Assembly: GCF_014764445.1 (NCBI RefSeq)
Contig: NZ_CP061721.1
Coordinates: forward strand, 2,170,001-2,234,000
DNA from: Pseudarthrobacter sp. BIM B-2242
GTDB taxonomy: Bacteria; Actinomycetota; Actinomycetes; Actinomycetales; Micrococcaceae
Length of the DNA: 64,000 bases
Reading direction: 5' to 3'
In this document: positions 30,382-39,292 of the stretch, piece by piece
Layout: each line of letters begins with the position of its first letter
Numbering within the stretch: the stretch's first letter is position 1
Notes under the pieces: generated by a model
What the model saw: the letters and a program-made list of their open reading frames with translations, nothing else
Told to the model about the DNA's origin: nothing
The model's database searches: none
Translations under genes and position numbers: made by a program

Positions 30382-32105
30382 GCGCAGCGGCCCACGTTGG
30401 CCTTGCACCAGGTGTTGTACTGCTCGACGTACGTGTTGTGCTCAGCGAGGGTCTTGGAGAATTTCGTCTCCTTGGTGTCCAGGTTGATGGTCACCCAGTA
30501 CAGGTAGTCGTTGGTCTTCGGCTTTGCAGCGGCATCGATAGCGGTCTTGCCGGGCGAGCCGATGGGGCCCGGCGGCAGGCCCGGGTTGGCATACGTGTTG
30601 TAGACGTTGGACTTGTCCTGGCGTTCTTCTTCCGTGAAGTTGAAGCTCCTGGTTCCCAGGCCGTAGGTCACGGCGGAGTCCACCTGCAGGAAACCGGACG
30701 TCTGGTCATTGGGCTTGAGCCGGTTGTAGATGGCACCGGCGACGTCGCCGTACTCGGCCTGGCCGCCTTCGGCCTGAACAATACTGGCCACAATAACCGC
30801 CTCGTACTGCTTGGCGGGATCGGTGATGCCCTGGGCCACCAGTTCGTCGGTGGTCGTCTTGACCAGGGTCTGGAGGATGTCCTTTGCCGGCGTACCCAGC
30901 GGGAACCTGTACTCCCCGGGGTGGAGGAAGCCTTCCAGGTTCTTCGCGCCGGCCGGGAGGCCAAACTGCTGCGGGGAGTCGCTGAATTCCTTCAGCTGCT
31001 GCACCCGGATGCCTGATCCATCGGAAATCGCCTGCAGGGATTCGTCAATCCGCAGGCCCGCGCTCAGGGCGAAGTAGATGACCTTGGCCTTGTCCTGGCC
31101 AAGCAGCACGTCTACAGCATCGGAGTTCTTCATCTCAGACTTGAAGGTGAAGTTCCCCGGTGACAGCGTCGCGCCTGAGGCTGTGAATGCCTGCAGGAAG
31201 GTGTCTGCATTTGCCACGACCCTGTTGGCTTCCAGTTTGGCGGCCAACGAGCGCGTGCCCTCGCCGGGCTCGACCGAAACCATGACTTCGCCGGAGCCGG
31301 GCCCGGGATAGTCACTCGCCTTGTCACTTCCCAGCAGGGGCTTGAGGAACTGCGCACCCACGGCAATAGCGGCCACAAACACCACCAGCGTCAGGAACAG
31401 GGCCAGGAGACGCCGCCTGCGCCGTACCTTCTTCGAGGGCTTTGTTACCACTGCCGCCCCGGCCGCACCGCCGAGAAGCCCGGTGTCAGGGTGGGTCTCA
31501 TGTGTGTCGTCGACGAAATGCCCATGGGGATCGTGTTCGTCGTAATGGTGGTCCTCGTAATGGGCGTCAGCGTAGTGCGGGTCCTGGTAGACGTGACCGT
31601 CCTCAGCGTGGGCGTAGCCGGTCGGGTGCCCCTCGAAGGGCTCGGCATCCCGGGCGTAGGCTGCCGGCCCGGCGTTGAATTCCTCCACAGGCTCAGGGTG
31701 AACATCATGAACGGTTTCCGGTTGGTGGTCTTCCCCGCCGGGTGCGGTTTCCTGGATGGACGGCTGAGTATCCGGCAACGAGGGCACAACCGGCTGGGGT
31801 GCCTGAACGGGCTCGGCGACCTGCCCTGCCGCCGGCTCGGCAACCGGCTGGGCAGGCACAGCAGGTTCGCGCGCCGGCACCTCCGGTGCAGCATCCGCTG
31901 GAGCTGGAGCTGGAGCTGGAGCGTCGAAAGCGTCAGGCTCGTGCGCTGGTACCGGCGGGTACTGGCCTGTCTGGTAGGCCTGTTCCGGAACCGCGTTGGT
32001 GTCGTCGGTGTGCTTCTCCAATGCGCGGAGCTCTTTTCGGGTCAGCGGCCTGGCGCCATCGTGGTTGGTGGCGCCTGAGGCGTCGTCGTTATTGGACGGG
32101 CTCAC
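30378..32105 (-). CDS. mltG: Endolytic murein transglycosylase MltG
   Basis: 575-residue inner-membrane protein that cleaves nascent glycan strands. The cytoplasmic N-terminus (1-230) is long and disordered: Ala/Pro/Glu-rich, then a histidine-rich stretch (160-205) and a basic KKVRRRRR before one membrane helix (about 233-253). A LysM-like region and the YceG catalytic domain follow. The active-site segment reads ASIVQAEGG where E. coli has ASIVEKE; which Glu is catalytic I cannot settle by eye. The start GTG 32105 follows GGAAGG by five bases and overlaps ruvX by 17 bp. It is coupled to aroE downstream. Confidence 0.93.
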   Translation of the reverse strand: MSPSNNDDASGATNHDGARPLTRKELRALEKHTDDTNAVPEQAYQTGQYPPVPAHEPDAFDAPAPAPAPADAAPEVPAREPAVPAQPVAEPAAGQVAEPVQAPQPVVPSLPDTQPSIQETAPGGEDHQPETVHDVHPEPVEEFNAGPAAYARDAEPFEGHPTGYAHAEDGHVYQDPHYADAHYEDHHYDEHDPHGHFVDDTHETHPDTGLLGGAAGAAVVTKPSKKVRRRRRLLALFLTLVVFVAAIAVGAQFLKPLLGSDKASDYPGPGSGEVMVSVEPGEGTRSLAAKLEANRVVANADTFLQAFTASGATLSPGNFTFKSEMKNSDAVDVLLGQDKAKVIYFALSAGLRIDESLQAISDGSGIRVQQLKEFSDSPQQFGLPAGAKNLEGFLHPGEYRFPLGTPAKDILQTLVKTTTDELVAQGITDPAKQYEAVIVASIVQAEGGQAEYGDVAGAIYNRLKPNDQTSGFLQVDSAVTYGLGTRSFNFTEEERQDKSNVYNTYANPGLPPGPIGSPGKTAIDAAAKPKTNDYLYWVTINLDTKETKFSKTLAEHNTYVEQYNTWCKANVGRCA

Positions 32106-32700
32106 TGTAGCCTTCCGTGTTCTGAGATCGAGACTTGCCTTCGGCGGCCGCGGTGCCAGCATGCGCTGACTCCCCCGGCCCGGAAGGCTGCGGACGGGGC
32201 GGCACGCTCACGCGGCTCCCAACGTCCGTTCCCCTGGCTTTTTGCATGTCAATGGCGTGCTGGAGAATACCTGCCGCTGCAACCTGATCCACTACTTTAC
32301 GGTGGTTCCGGCTGCTCATGCCAGCTTCGTGCAGGTTACGGTGGGCCGTGACACTGCTGAGCCTCTCGTCAACGAGGTTGACGGGCACGTCCAGGCCGCG
32401 GCCTGCCAGTTCCGCAACAAGCAGCTCCGCGTACTCGGTGGCCATCCGGGCGGAGGCGTGCTCCTCCCCCTTCATGGTGCGGGGCAGTCCCACGAAGATC
32501 TGGCGGGCGCCGAGTTCCTGCGCGAGCGAGGCGATCACCCTGACGTCGGAGTTCTTTTTCGCGTTCCGGTCCAGGGTCTTGTACGGCGTGGCCAGGATGG
32601 CATCGCGGTCGCAGACGGCGACACCCACCCGGACGGTGCCCACGTCTACCCCCAGTTTGATGCCCTGGGGGTAGCCGACGGCTGCAACGGGTTCAGTCAT
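32089..32700 (-). CDS. ruvX: Holliday-junction resolvase-like RuvX (YqgF)
   Basis: 203-residue RNase H-fold protein. The first acidic active-site residue lies in KLGVDVGTVRVGVAVCD (residues 15-31), with IFVGLPRTMKG near 70 and VDERLSSVTA near 110. It is proposed to act in pre-16S rRNA maturation or as a resolvase. The C-terminal 50 residues are low-complexity. It sits six bases after alaS, the usual alaS-ruvX-mltG-aroE order. Confidence 0.94.
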   Translation of the reverse strand: MTEPVAAVGYPQGIKLGVDVGTVRVGVAVCDRDAILATPYKTLDRNAKKNSDVRVIASLAQELGARQIFVGLPRTMKGEEHASARMATEYAELLVAELAGRGLDVPVNLVDERLSSVTAHRNLHEAGMSSRNHRKVVDQVAAAGILQHAIDMQKARGTDVGSRVSVPPRPQPSGPGESAHAGTAAAEGKSRSQNTEGYSEPVQ

Positions 32701-32706
32701 GGGGCC

Positions 32707-35385
32707 CTAGCGCCGGGTAATGGCGTCCACGACGGCGCTAAGCGCCGGGGCAACCTTGGTAGCGTCAGTACCGCCACCCTGGGCCACATCGTCCTTGCCG
32801 CCGCCGCCGCCGCCCAGGATTCCTGCCGCGAGCCGCACCAGGGCGCCTGCTTTCACGCCTGCTGCCCGGGCGGCCTCGTTGGTGGCCACCAGGATCATGG
32901 GACGGTCATTGCTGACACCGGCCACTGCCACGGTGGACGCTTCGGAACCGAGCCGGTTGCGCAGGTCAAGGGCAAGGTTGCGGACGTCGTCGGCACCGCC
33001 AATCTGGCCGGCGTCGTGCGCGATGACCTTAACCCCGGCGGCATCCCTGGCGGTGCCCACAAGGTTGGCTGCCGCAGCGGTGAGCTGTTCCTTGCGGAGA
33101 CGGTCAAGTTCCTTCTCGGTGGCCTTGAGCTTGTTCAGCGTACTGGCGATCCGGTCGGCGAGCTGCCCGGACGGGACTTTGAGCATCTCGGTGAGCTCGG
33201 TCACCAGCGCGCGCTCGGCGGCCAGGTGGCGGAAGGCATCCATGCCCACGAAGGCTTCAACACGGCGGTTGCCTGAACCGACCGACTGTTCACCGAGCAG
33301 CGACAGGCTGCCGATCAGTGACGTGTTGGCAACATGCGTGCCACCACAGAGCTCACGGGACCACGCGCCGTCGATCTCCACAACACGTACTTCGCTGCCG
33401 TAGTTCTCGCCGAACAGCGCCATGGCGCCCAGGGCCTTGGCCTCGGCCAGGCCCATGACCTTGGTGTCCACCCGGAAATTGTTGCGGATGGCCAGGTTGG
33501 ACACTTCCTCGATTTCCGAGCGGGTGGCGGTACTCAGGCCTTCGCCCCAGGCGAAGTCGAAGCGCAGGTACCCGGCCTTGTTGTAGGAACCGCGCTGGGT
33601 GGCCTGCGGGCCGAGGATCTGGTGGAGGGCTGCATGCACGATGTGCGTACCGGTGTGGGCCTGCTCTGCAGCGTGGCGGCGTTCACGATCGACGGCGGCG
33701 CGAACCAGGGCGTCCGAGGAGATCTCGCCTTCGCGGACAATCGCTTTGTGCACGCTCAGGCCCTTGACGGGGCGCTGGACGTCCAGGACTTCCACGACGA
33801 AGCCGTCTCCGGTGATGAGCCCGGTGTCAGCGGACTGGCCACCGGCTTCGGCATAGAAGGGGGTTTCGTTGAGGACGAGTTCGATTTCGTCTCCGGTAGC
33901 GGCGTGGGCAACACGCTGGCCGCCGCTGAGGAGTCCGCGGACGCGGGATTCGCCGTCGAGCTCTCCGTAGCCGGTGAAGACGGTCTCGCCCTCCCCCAGC
34001 ATCTCCTGGTAAGCGCTGAGGTCGGCGTGGCCGCCCTTTTTGCCCTTGGCATCGGCCTGGGCGCGCTGGCGCTGTTCCAGCATGAGGGCGCGGAAACCGG
34101 CCTCGTCCACCTTGAGCCCGGCTTCCTCAGCCATCTCCAGGGTGAGGTCGATCGGGAAGCCATAGGTATCGTGCAGGGCGAACGCATCGGCGCCGGACAG
34201 CGGTGTGCCGGCGGCCTTGGACACCGTCACGGCATCCTCCAGGCGGGCCGTGCCCGAAGCAATGGTCCGCAGGAAGGCCCGCTCTTCGGCATAGGCAATC
34301 CGGCTGATGCGGTCGAAGTCCGTCTCCACGATCGGGTAGACGCCCTTCATCGCATCGCGCGAGGCGGGCAGAAGGTCCGGCAGGCAGGCCTTTTCGACGC
34401 CGAGCAGGCGCATCGAGCGGACTGCACGCCTGATGAGGCGGCGCAGGACGTAACCACGGCCTTCGTTGGATGGCGTCACGCCGTCGGCGATCAGCATCAG
34501 GGCGGAGCGGACATGGTCGCCCACTACACGCATGCGGACATCGTCCGTGTGGTGCGGATCGTCCGCCGTTTCGGCTGAGGTGTACTCCCGGCCGGACAGC
34601 TCGGCGGCCTTGTCGATCACAGGCCGGACCTGGTCGGTCTCGTACATGTTCTCGACGCCCTGCAGGATCATGGCAAGTCGTTCCATGCCCAGGCCGGTGT
34701 CGATGTTCTTCTTGGGCAGTTCACCCACGATGTCGAAGTCGTCCTTGGAGCGGACATTGTCGATCTGGTACTGCATAAAGACGAGGTTCCAGATTTCGAC
34801 GTAACGGTTCTCGTCCGCGAGCGGGCCGCCTTCAGCACCGTAGGCGGGACCGCGGTCGTAGTAGATTTCCGAGCACGGGCCGGCGGGACCGGGCTGGCCG
34901 GTGTGCCAGTAGTTGTCAGCCTTGCCCATGCGCTGGATCCGCTCAGACGGGACGCCGGTGTTCTTCAGCCACAGGTCCCGGGCTTCGTCATCGTCCTGGT
35001 ACACGGTGACCCACAGGAGTTCGGCCGGCAGGCCGTAGCCGCCGTCGTCCACGCTCTTGGTGAGCAGTTCCCAGGCGAACTTGATGGCGTCTTCCTTGAA
35101 GTAATCGCCGAAGGAGAAGTTGCCGCACATCTGGAAGAACGTGCCGTGGCGGGCAGTCTTGCCCACTTCCTCGATGTCACCGGTGCGGATGCACTTCTGG
35201 ATGCTGGTGGCGCGCGAGTACGGGGCCTCTTCGCGGGCAGTCAGGTATGGAATGAACGGAACCATGCCGGCAACGGTGAACAGCAGGGAGGGGTCGCTGG
35301 AGACCAGCGAGGCGGAGGGAACCGCTGTGTGGCCTTTGCTGACAAAAAAGTCCACCCAGCGCTTTGTGATCTCCTGCGACTTCAT
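32707..35385 (-). CDS. alaS: Alanyl-tRNA synthetase
   Basis: 892-residue class-II synthetase. The N-terminal catalytic domain has motif-1 and motif-2 segments around RHGTFFQMCGNFSFGDY near 79-95. The editing domain shows the zinc ligands HTGTHIVHAALH (about 583-594) and CGGTHVANTS (about 685-694). The C-terminal DHH-associated domain ends in a Gly-rich ILGGGGGGKDDVAQGGG. Full length, ATG start. The 114-bp gap upstream contains two small hairpins (TCACGCG/CGCGTGA at 35410-35429 and GCAGT/ACTGC at 35446-35469), but no T-box I can recognise. Confidence 0.98.
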   Translation of the reverse strand: MKSQEITKRWVDFFVSKGHTAVPSASLVSSDPSLLFTVAGMVPFIPYLTAREEAPYSRATSIQKCIRTGDIEEVGKTARHGTFFQMCGNFSFGDYFKEDAIKFAWELLTKSVDDGGYGLPAELLWVTVYQDDDEARDLWLKNTGVPSERIQRMGKADNYWHTGQPGPAGPCSEIYYDRGPAYGAEGGPLADENRYVEIWNLVFMQYQIDNVRSKDDFDIVGELPKKNIDTGLGMERLAMILQGVENMYETDQVRPVIDKAAELSGREYTSAETADDPHHTDDVRMRVVGDHVRSALMLIADGVTPSNEGRGYVLRRLIRRAVRSMRLLGVEKACLPDLLPASRDAMKGVYPIVETDFDRISRIAYAEERAFLRTIASGTARLEDAVTVSKAAGTPLSGADAFALHDTYGFPIDLTLEMAEEAGLKVDEAGFRALMLEQRQRAQADAKGKKGGHADLSAYQEMLGEGETVFTGYGELDGESRVRGLLSGGQRVAHAATGDEIELVLNETPFYAEAGGQSADTGLITGDGFVVEVLDVQRPVKGLSVHKAIVREGEISSDALVRAAVDRERRHAAEQAHTGTHIVHAALHQILGPQATQRGSYNKAGYLRFDFAWGEGLSTATRSEIEEVSNLAIRNNFRVDTKVMGLAEAKALGAMALFGENYGSEVRVVEIDGAWSRELCGGTHVANTSLIGSLSLLGEQSVGSGNRRVEAFVGMDAFRHLAAERALVTELTEMLKVPSGQLADRIASTLNKLKATEKELDRLRKEQLTAAAANLVGTARDAAGVKVIAHDAGQIGGADDVRNLALDLRNRLGSEASTVAVAGVSNDRPMILVATNEAARAAGVKAGALVRLAAGILGGGGGGKDDVAQGGGTDATKVAPALSAVVDAITRR

Positions 35386-35499
35386 GAGCTGTTTATTACC
35401 CTTCTTGGATCACGCGGACAGACGCGTGACGGTTTGATTCAGACGGCAGTACCGGCAACCGGAAACTGCTGGTTTAATTCTCGCGCGTTTTCCGGCCGC

Positions 35500-35730
35500 T
35501 TAGCGCCGGGCCACTTCCTGGGATTCAACACCAAGGGCGGTACGGAGGTCCGCTTCACGCTCGTGCATGCCGGACCGGACGGCGTCGGCAAAGTCGTAGA
35601 GGCCGTCGGCCAGGCGGCCCACAGCCCTGTTCAGGCCCTCGGGCCCCAGATTCGATTGGGCTTCGGTGACCTTTCGGAACGCGATGACTCCGATCGCGAC
35701 GCCGATTCCCATCCAGACAAGTCGTTTCAT
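35500..35730 (-). CDS. Small membrane protein (DUF6167-like)
   Basis: 76-residue protein: an N-terminal hydrophobic segment (about residues 4-19, MKRLVWMGIGVAIGVIAFRK), then an amphipathic helix with acidic and basic residues. It resembles the small conserved protein commonly placed between alaS and the DUF948 gene in Actinobacteria. It starts 18 bp after the DUF948 gene ends, so the two are probably co-transcribed. Function unknown. Confidence 0.75.
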   Translation of the reverse strand: MKRLVWMGIGVAIGVIAFRKVTEAQSNLGPEGLNRAVGRLADGLYDFADAVRSGMHEREADLRTALGVESQEVARR

Positions 35731-35748
35731 GTTCTGTTCTTCCGTCGC

Positions 35749-36123
35749 TTAGCGGCTGCGGCGGCCGGCCGCGGGCTTCTTGCGGTTGGCAAGGGCTGTG
35801 CGCACGCCGTAGCTGAAGGCGGCCACCTTGATCAGCGGCGAGCCCACCGTCGCTGCAACGAGGGAGGACAGCGCGGAGAGGTTTGCTGACGCATCAGAAA
35901 CGTTGGAGGCGATGCCGTCCACCTTCTTCAGCTGCTGGTTTGTGGTGGTGACTGTGGCGGTGACCTCGTCCATCAGGGGCGTGGCGCCGTCGCTGATGGA
36001 CCGGATGGAGGTCCGGATCTCTTCCAGGACACTGCCCAGCTTCAGGATCGGTACGGCGAGCAGCAGCACCAGGAGTGCAAACACCCCGGCCGCGATCAGG
36101 CCGGCAATATCGCCACCAGACAT
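35749..36123 (-). CDS. DUF948 membrane protein
   Basis: 124-residue protein with one N-terminal membrane segment (about 8-30), a coiled-coil-prone middle (about 35-85, with repeated VTTTNQQLKKVDGIASNVSD-type heptads) and a basic C-terminus. It matches the DUF948 layout, which includes Bacillus YtxG-like stress proteins. It lies upstream of the DUF6167-like gene and alaS in the same orientation. Function unknown; envelope association is inferred from the anchor. Confidence 0.8.
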   Translation of the reverse strand: MSGGDIAGLIAAGVFALLVLLLAVPILKLGSVLEEIRTSIRSISDGATPLMDEVTATVTTTNQQLKKVDGIASNVSDASANLSALSSLVAATVGSPLIKVAAFSYGVRTALANRKKPAAGRRSR

Positions 36124-36213
36124 AGACGTTCAACTCCTTGAAACTGACGTGGATTTCTTCGCACCGCGCACGCTGCCTTTTTGCGTTCCGCAGATGTCCC
36201 CCAAGTACCTTAC

Positions 36214-36255
36214 ATACAAAGAAGCCCGTGGCGCTTGCCACGGGCTTCTTTGTAT
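36214..36255 (-). terminator. Terminator of rpsD
   Basis: A 19-bp perfect inverted repeat (36214-36232 and 36237-36255, core GAAGCCCGTGGC) around a GCTT loop. AT-rich ends of the stem (ATACAAAG) serve as U-tract in either direction. It starts 14 bases after the rpsD stop. Confidence 0.85.
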
Positions 36256-36268
36256 ACGCTGCTGGGAT

Positions 36269-36895
36269 TTAGCGTGCGTAGAATTCGACGACGAGCTGCT
36301 CTTCGCAGGTTACGGGAACCTCGGAGCGCTTCGGGCGACGGACCAGGCGTGCCTGCAGGGCGTCAAGCTTGACGTCCAGGTAGGCCGGAACCTGGGGCAG
36401 GACGTCGCGGTGCGCGCCGGCTGCTGCAACCTGGAGCGGAACCATGGTTTCGCTGCGGCTGTGGACGTGGACCAGCTGGCCCTCGCCGACGCGGAAGGAC
36501 GGGCGGTCAACGCGGATGCCGTCAACCAGGATGTGGCGGTGCACAACCAGCTGGCGGGCCTGGGCGATGGTGCGGGCGAAGCCGGCACGCAGCACGAGGG
36601 CGTCGAGACGCATTTCGAGCAGTTCGATCAGGTTTTCACCGGTCAGGCCCTTGGTGCGGCGTGCTTCTTCGAAGGCACGGGTCATCTGGGCTTCGCGGAT
36701 GCCGTACTGGGCGCGCAGACGCTGCTTTTCGCGCAGGCGTACGGCGTAGTCGGAGTCCTGCTTCTTGCGGGCACGGCCATGCTCACCGGGGCCGTACGGG
36801 CGGCGCTCCATGTACTTGGCGGCCTTAGGGGTCAGAGCAATGCCGAGTGCACGCGAGAGGCGTGCTGTACGGCGAGCACGAGTGTTGTTAGCCAC
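36269..36895 (-). CDS. rpsD: 30S ribosomal protein S4
   Basis: 208-residue 16S rRNA-binding assembly protein. The N-terminus lacks the four-Cys zinc site of the C+ form, so this is the zinc-independent version. The S4 RNA-binding domain covers about residues 97-160 (MRLDALVLRAGFARTIAQAR). The GTG start follows GGAAGGA. It is monocistronic with its own terminator and separated from the alpha operon, as is common when rpsD is solitary. The 223-bp gap upstream, up to rarA, probably holds its promoter; I cannot define boxes with confidence. Confidence 0.97.
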   Translation of the reverse strand: MANNTRARRTARLSRALGIALTPKAAKYMERRPYGPGEHGRARKKQDSDYAVRLREKQRLRAQYGIREAQMTRAFEEARRTKGLTGENLIELLEMRLDALVLRAGFARTIAQARQLVVHRHILVDGIRVDRPSFRVGEGQLVHVHSRSETMVPLQVAAAGAHRDVLPQVPAYLDVKLDALQARLVRRPKRSEVPVTCEEQLVVEFYAR

Positions 36896-37118
36896 TTGTG
36901 TCCTTCCAATATCTGCGGTGTGTCAGTGTTACTGGCCTCCACGATGGAGAGCATCGGCCAACCGCTGCCTTTTGCTACTGGGCACAGTGCTACCCCGACA
37001 TGAAGCAGTGAATACTGAAAAATGTGGGAGATTGCGTCCGTGCCTTGCCAGACAACGAACCATCTTAGCAGGATTTCCCCTGCAATCCCCCATTCGCCCC
37101 TGCCAGGTGCTGCCAGGC

Positions 37119-38534
37119 TCAGGTGCCGCGGATGATCTTCCGCAGCCGGTCCAGGCGGACTGCGATGTCCCGCTCCGCGCCGTTGGCGGTGGGCTCATAG
37201 TAATCACGGCCCACGAGGTCGTCCGGCGGGTACTGCTGGCTTGCCACTGAGTGCGGCGCATCGTGGGCGTACTTGTAGCCCTTGCCGTGGCCGAGCTGTT
37301 TCGAGCCCGGGTAATGCGCATCGCGCAGGTGCGCCGGAATTCCGTTGCCCAGGCCCGCGCGGACGTCCGCGATGGCCTTGTTTATCCCCATGTACGCAGC
37401 GTTCGATTTCGGTGCCGTGGCGAGATGCACCACGGCTTCGGCCAGGACGATCCGGCCTTCAGGCATGCCGATCAGCTGCACGGCGGTGGCCGCGGCCACG
37501 GCCGTCTGCAAGGCAGTGGGGTCGGCCATGCCCACGTCCTCTGCGGCGGAAATCACAATGCGCCGGGCAATAAAGCGGGGGTCCTCCCCCGCCTCAAGCA
37601 TTCTGGCCAGGTAGTGCAGGGCGGCGTCCACGTCGGAGCCGCGGACTGATTTGATGAAGGCGCTTGCCACGTCGTAATGCTGGTCGCCGGCCCGGTCGTA
37701 CCGCACGGCCGCCACATCCAGGGCGCGTTCGGTGTGCTTGAGCTCAACGGTGACCGGCGAGTCCGCGTCGGCGTCATCGGCGTCACCGAATGCGACTCCG
37801 GCGGCTGCCTCCAGGGCGGTCAGCGCCCGCCGGGCGTCGCCGCCGGACAGCCTGACGAGGTGGCCCAGCGCCTCCGGGCTGAGCTCCACCTTCCCGTTCA
37901 GGCCCCGCCCGTCCGCGACGGCGCGCTGCAAAAGCCCCTCGATGTCCGCGTCCGTCAGTGGTTTCAGCGTGAGCAGGAGCGACCTGGACAGCAGCGGCGA
38001 GACGACTGAGAAGGACGGGTTCTCCGTCGTTGCCGCCACGAGGACAACCCAGCGGTTTTCCACGCCGGGCAGGAGCGCATCCTGCTGTGCTTTGTTGAAC
38101 CGGTGGATCTCATCCAGGAACAGCACGGTGGTGGTCTTGTAGAGGTCACGCGCCGTGAGGGCTTCGTCCATCACACGCCGGACATCCTTGACGCCGGCGG
38201 TGATCGCGGAGAGTTCCACGAATTTCCGGCCCTTGCCCTTGGCAATGACATGCGCCAGCGTGGTCTTTCCGGTTCCCGGGGGTCCCCAGAGGATCAGCGA
38301 GCTCGGTCCCGCCGGCCCTACGGCGTCGGTCCCGGCCGCAAGCTGACGAAGTGGCGAGCCCTGGCCGAGGAGGTGCTGCTGTCCCACAACGTCGTCAAGG
38401 GTGCGCGGCCGCATCCTGACGGCCAGGGGGCTCCGCTGCGCCGCGCTGCGGCTTGCCGCCGCGCGGTCGGCCGGCGACGGTTCGTCACTGCCGTCGTCGT
38501 CATTGCCGGGCACTTGGCCGAAGAGATCATCCAC
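37119..38534 (-). CDS. rarA: Replication-associated recombination protein RarA (MgsA)
   Basis: 471-residue AAA+ ATPase acting at stalled forks. Walker [10 protein letters not shown] is near residue 85, Walker [16 protein letters not shown] near 138, the sensor ATTENPSF near 168, and the C-terminal tetramerisation domain ends ...[16 protein letters not shown]. The N-terminal 30 residues are acidic and include a FGQVPGN segment that could bind a partner. It starts at GTG 38534 with no SD; TAGCCT ends six bases upstream, consistent with a leaderless mRNA. Divergent from the acVLRF1 gene. Confidence 0.95.
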   Translation of the reverse strand: MDDLFGQVPGNDDDGSDEPSPADRAAASRSAAQRSPLAVRMRPRTLDDVVGQQHLLGQGSPLRQLAAGTDAVGPAGPSSLILWGPPGTGKTTLAHVIAKGKGRKFVELSAITAGVKDVRRVMDEALTARDLYKTTTVLFLDEIHRFNKAQQDALLPGVENRWVVLVAATTENPSFSVVSPLLSRSLLLTLKPLTDADIEGLLQRAVADGRGLNGKVELSPEALGHLVRLSGGDARRALTALEAAAGVAFGDADDADADSPVTVELKHTERALDVAAVRYDRAGDQHYDVASAFIKSVRGSDVDAALHYLARMLEAGEDPRFIARRIVISAAEDVGMADPTALQTAVAAATAVQLIGMPEGRIVLAEAVVHLATAPKSNAAYMGINKAIADVRAGLGNGIPAHLRDAHYPGSKQLGHGKGYKYAHDAPHSVASQQYPPDDLVGRDYYEPTANGAERDIAVRLDRLRKIIRGT

Positions 38535-38540
38535 ATAGAT

Positions 38541-38546
38541 AGGCTA
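38541..38546 (-). promoter_or_regulatory. Candidate -10 for leaderless rarA mRNA
   Basis: TAGCCT (TANNNT) ends six bases before the rarA GTG, and no SD is present. No convincing -35 box is visible. Confidence 0.35.
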
Positions 38547-38590
38547 CTCATAGTTCACCACTACGATTTCGCACCGCTCAAAGGACCGCC

Positions 38591-39289
38591 ATGACCGCTC
38601 GCAGCACCGACAGTCCGCGCCGTGCGGGATCCGGTGGCGCGGGCTCCGGCCGCGCGGGGTCGGTCAGGACGGCTTTTGTGCCGGCCGCGCGCCTCGCCGG
38701 GTGGACCGGGCGCTTCAGCGCCGCGCACGGCGGCTTTCGGCTCAGCGATGACGACGACGGCGTGCGGCTTCTGGCGGCCGACGGCACCGTCGCGCTGCTC
38801 CAGGCACCGTGGCCGGCAGACGGGCGGCCGGGTCGCGGCGCCGATCCGCTGGAGCGCCTGGCGTCCGTGGCCGGCCAGCCCCGGACTGTGGGCCTGGTGC
38901 TGGTGCGGCGCGGCGGCTATGCAGCGGCCGTGGTGCAGGAAGGCGCCGTGCTGGCGTCAAAGACCGGGTCCGGCTATGTGCAGTCACGGTCCGCGGCCGG
39001 CGGCCAGTCCCAGCAGCGGTTCGCCCGCCGCCGGGCCAATCAGGCCGACGGGCTGGTGGAGAAGGTGGCAGTCCACGCGGCAGCAGTCTTTGGCGACCAC
39101 GTCATCGAGTACCTGGCCCCCGGCGGTGACCGGACCCTGGCGGGTCTGGTCATGGACGAACCTGTCATGAGGCCCTGCGCCTCACTCTCCCGGCTGGCGT
39201 TCCTGGATGTGGCCGACCCCAACGGCTCAGTCCTGAAGAAGGCCGCATCGGATGTCTGCGCCGTGCGGATCCAGGTTACGGACCCGTGA
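38591..39289 (+). CDS. acVLRF1-family peptidyl-tRNA hydrolase (Vms1-like release factor)
   Basis: 232-residue protein with a Ser/Gly/Arg-rich N-terminus (1-25) and an eRF1-like VLRF1 domain. The diagnostic loop AAGGQSQQRFARRRANQ lies at about residues 135-151, containing a Gly-Gly-Gln and the adjacent basic helix typical of Vms1/ANKZF1-type release factors. Relatives cleave peptidyl-tRNA on stalled large ribosomal subunits; the actinobacterial branch is known mainly from genome analysis. AAAGGA precedes the ATG. Divergent from rarA, and it ends three bases before the convergent ligB-like gene. Activity here is inferred. Confidence 0.85.
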   Translation: MTARSTDSPRRAGSGGAGSGRAGSVRTAFVPAARLAGWTGRFSAAHGGFRLSDDDDGVRLLAADGTVALLQAPWPADGRPGRGADPLERLASVAGQPRTVGLVLVRRGGYAAAVVQEGAVLASKTGSGYVQSRSAAGGQSQQRFARRRANQADGLVEKVAVHAAAVFGDHVIEYLAPGGDRTLAGLVMDEPVMRPCASLSRLAFLDVADPNGSVLKKAASDVCAVRIQVTDP

Positions 39290-39292
39290 CTC

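Noticed and set aside
36896..37118. S4 autoregulatory leader upstream of rpsD
   Set aside because: Autoregulatory leaders are known in other phyla, but I could not draw a convincing pseudoknot or conserved stem here.
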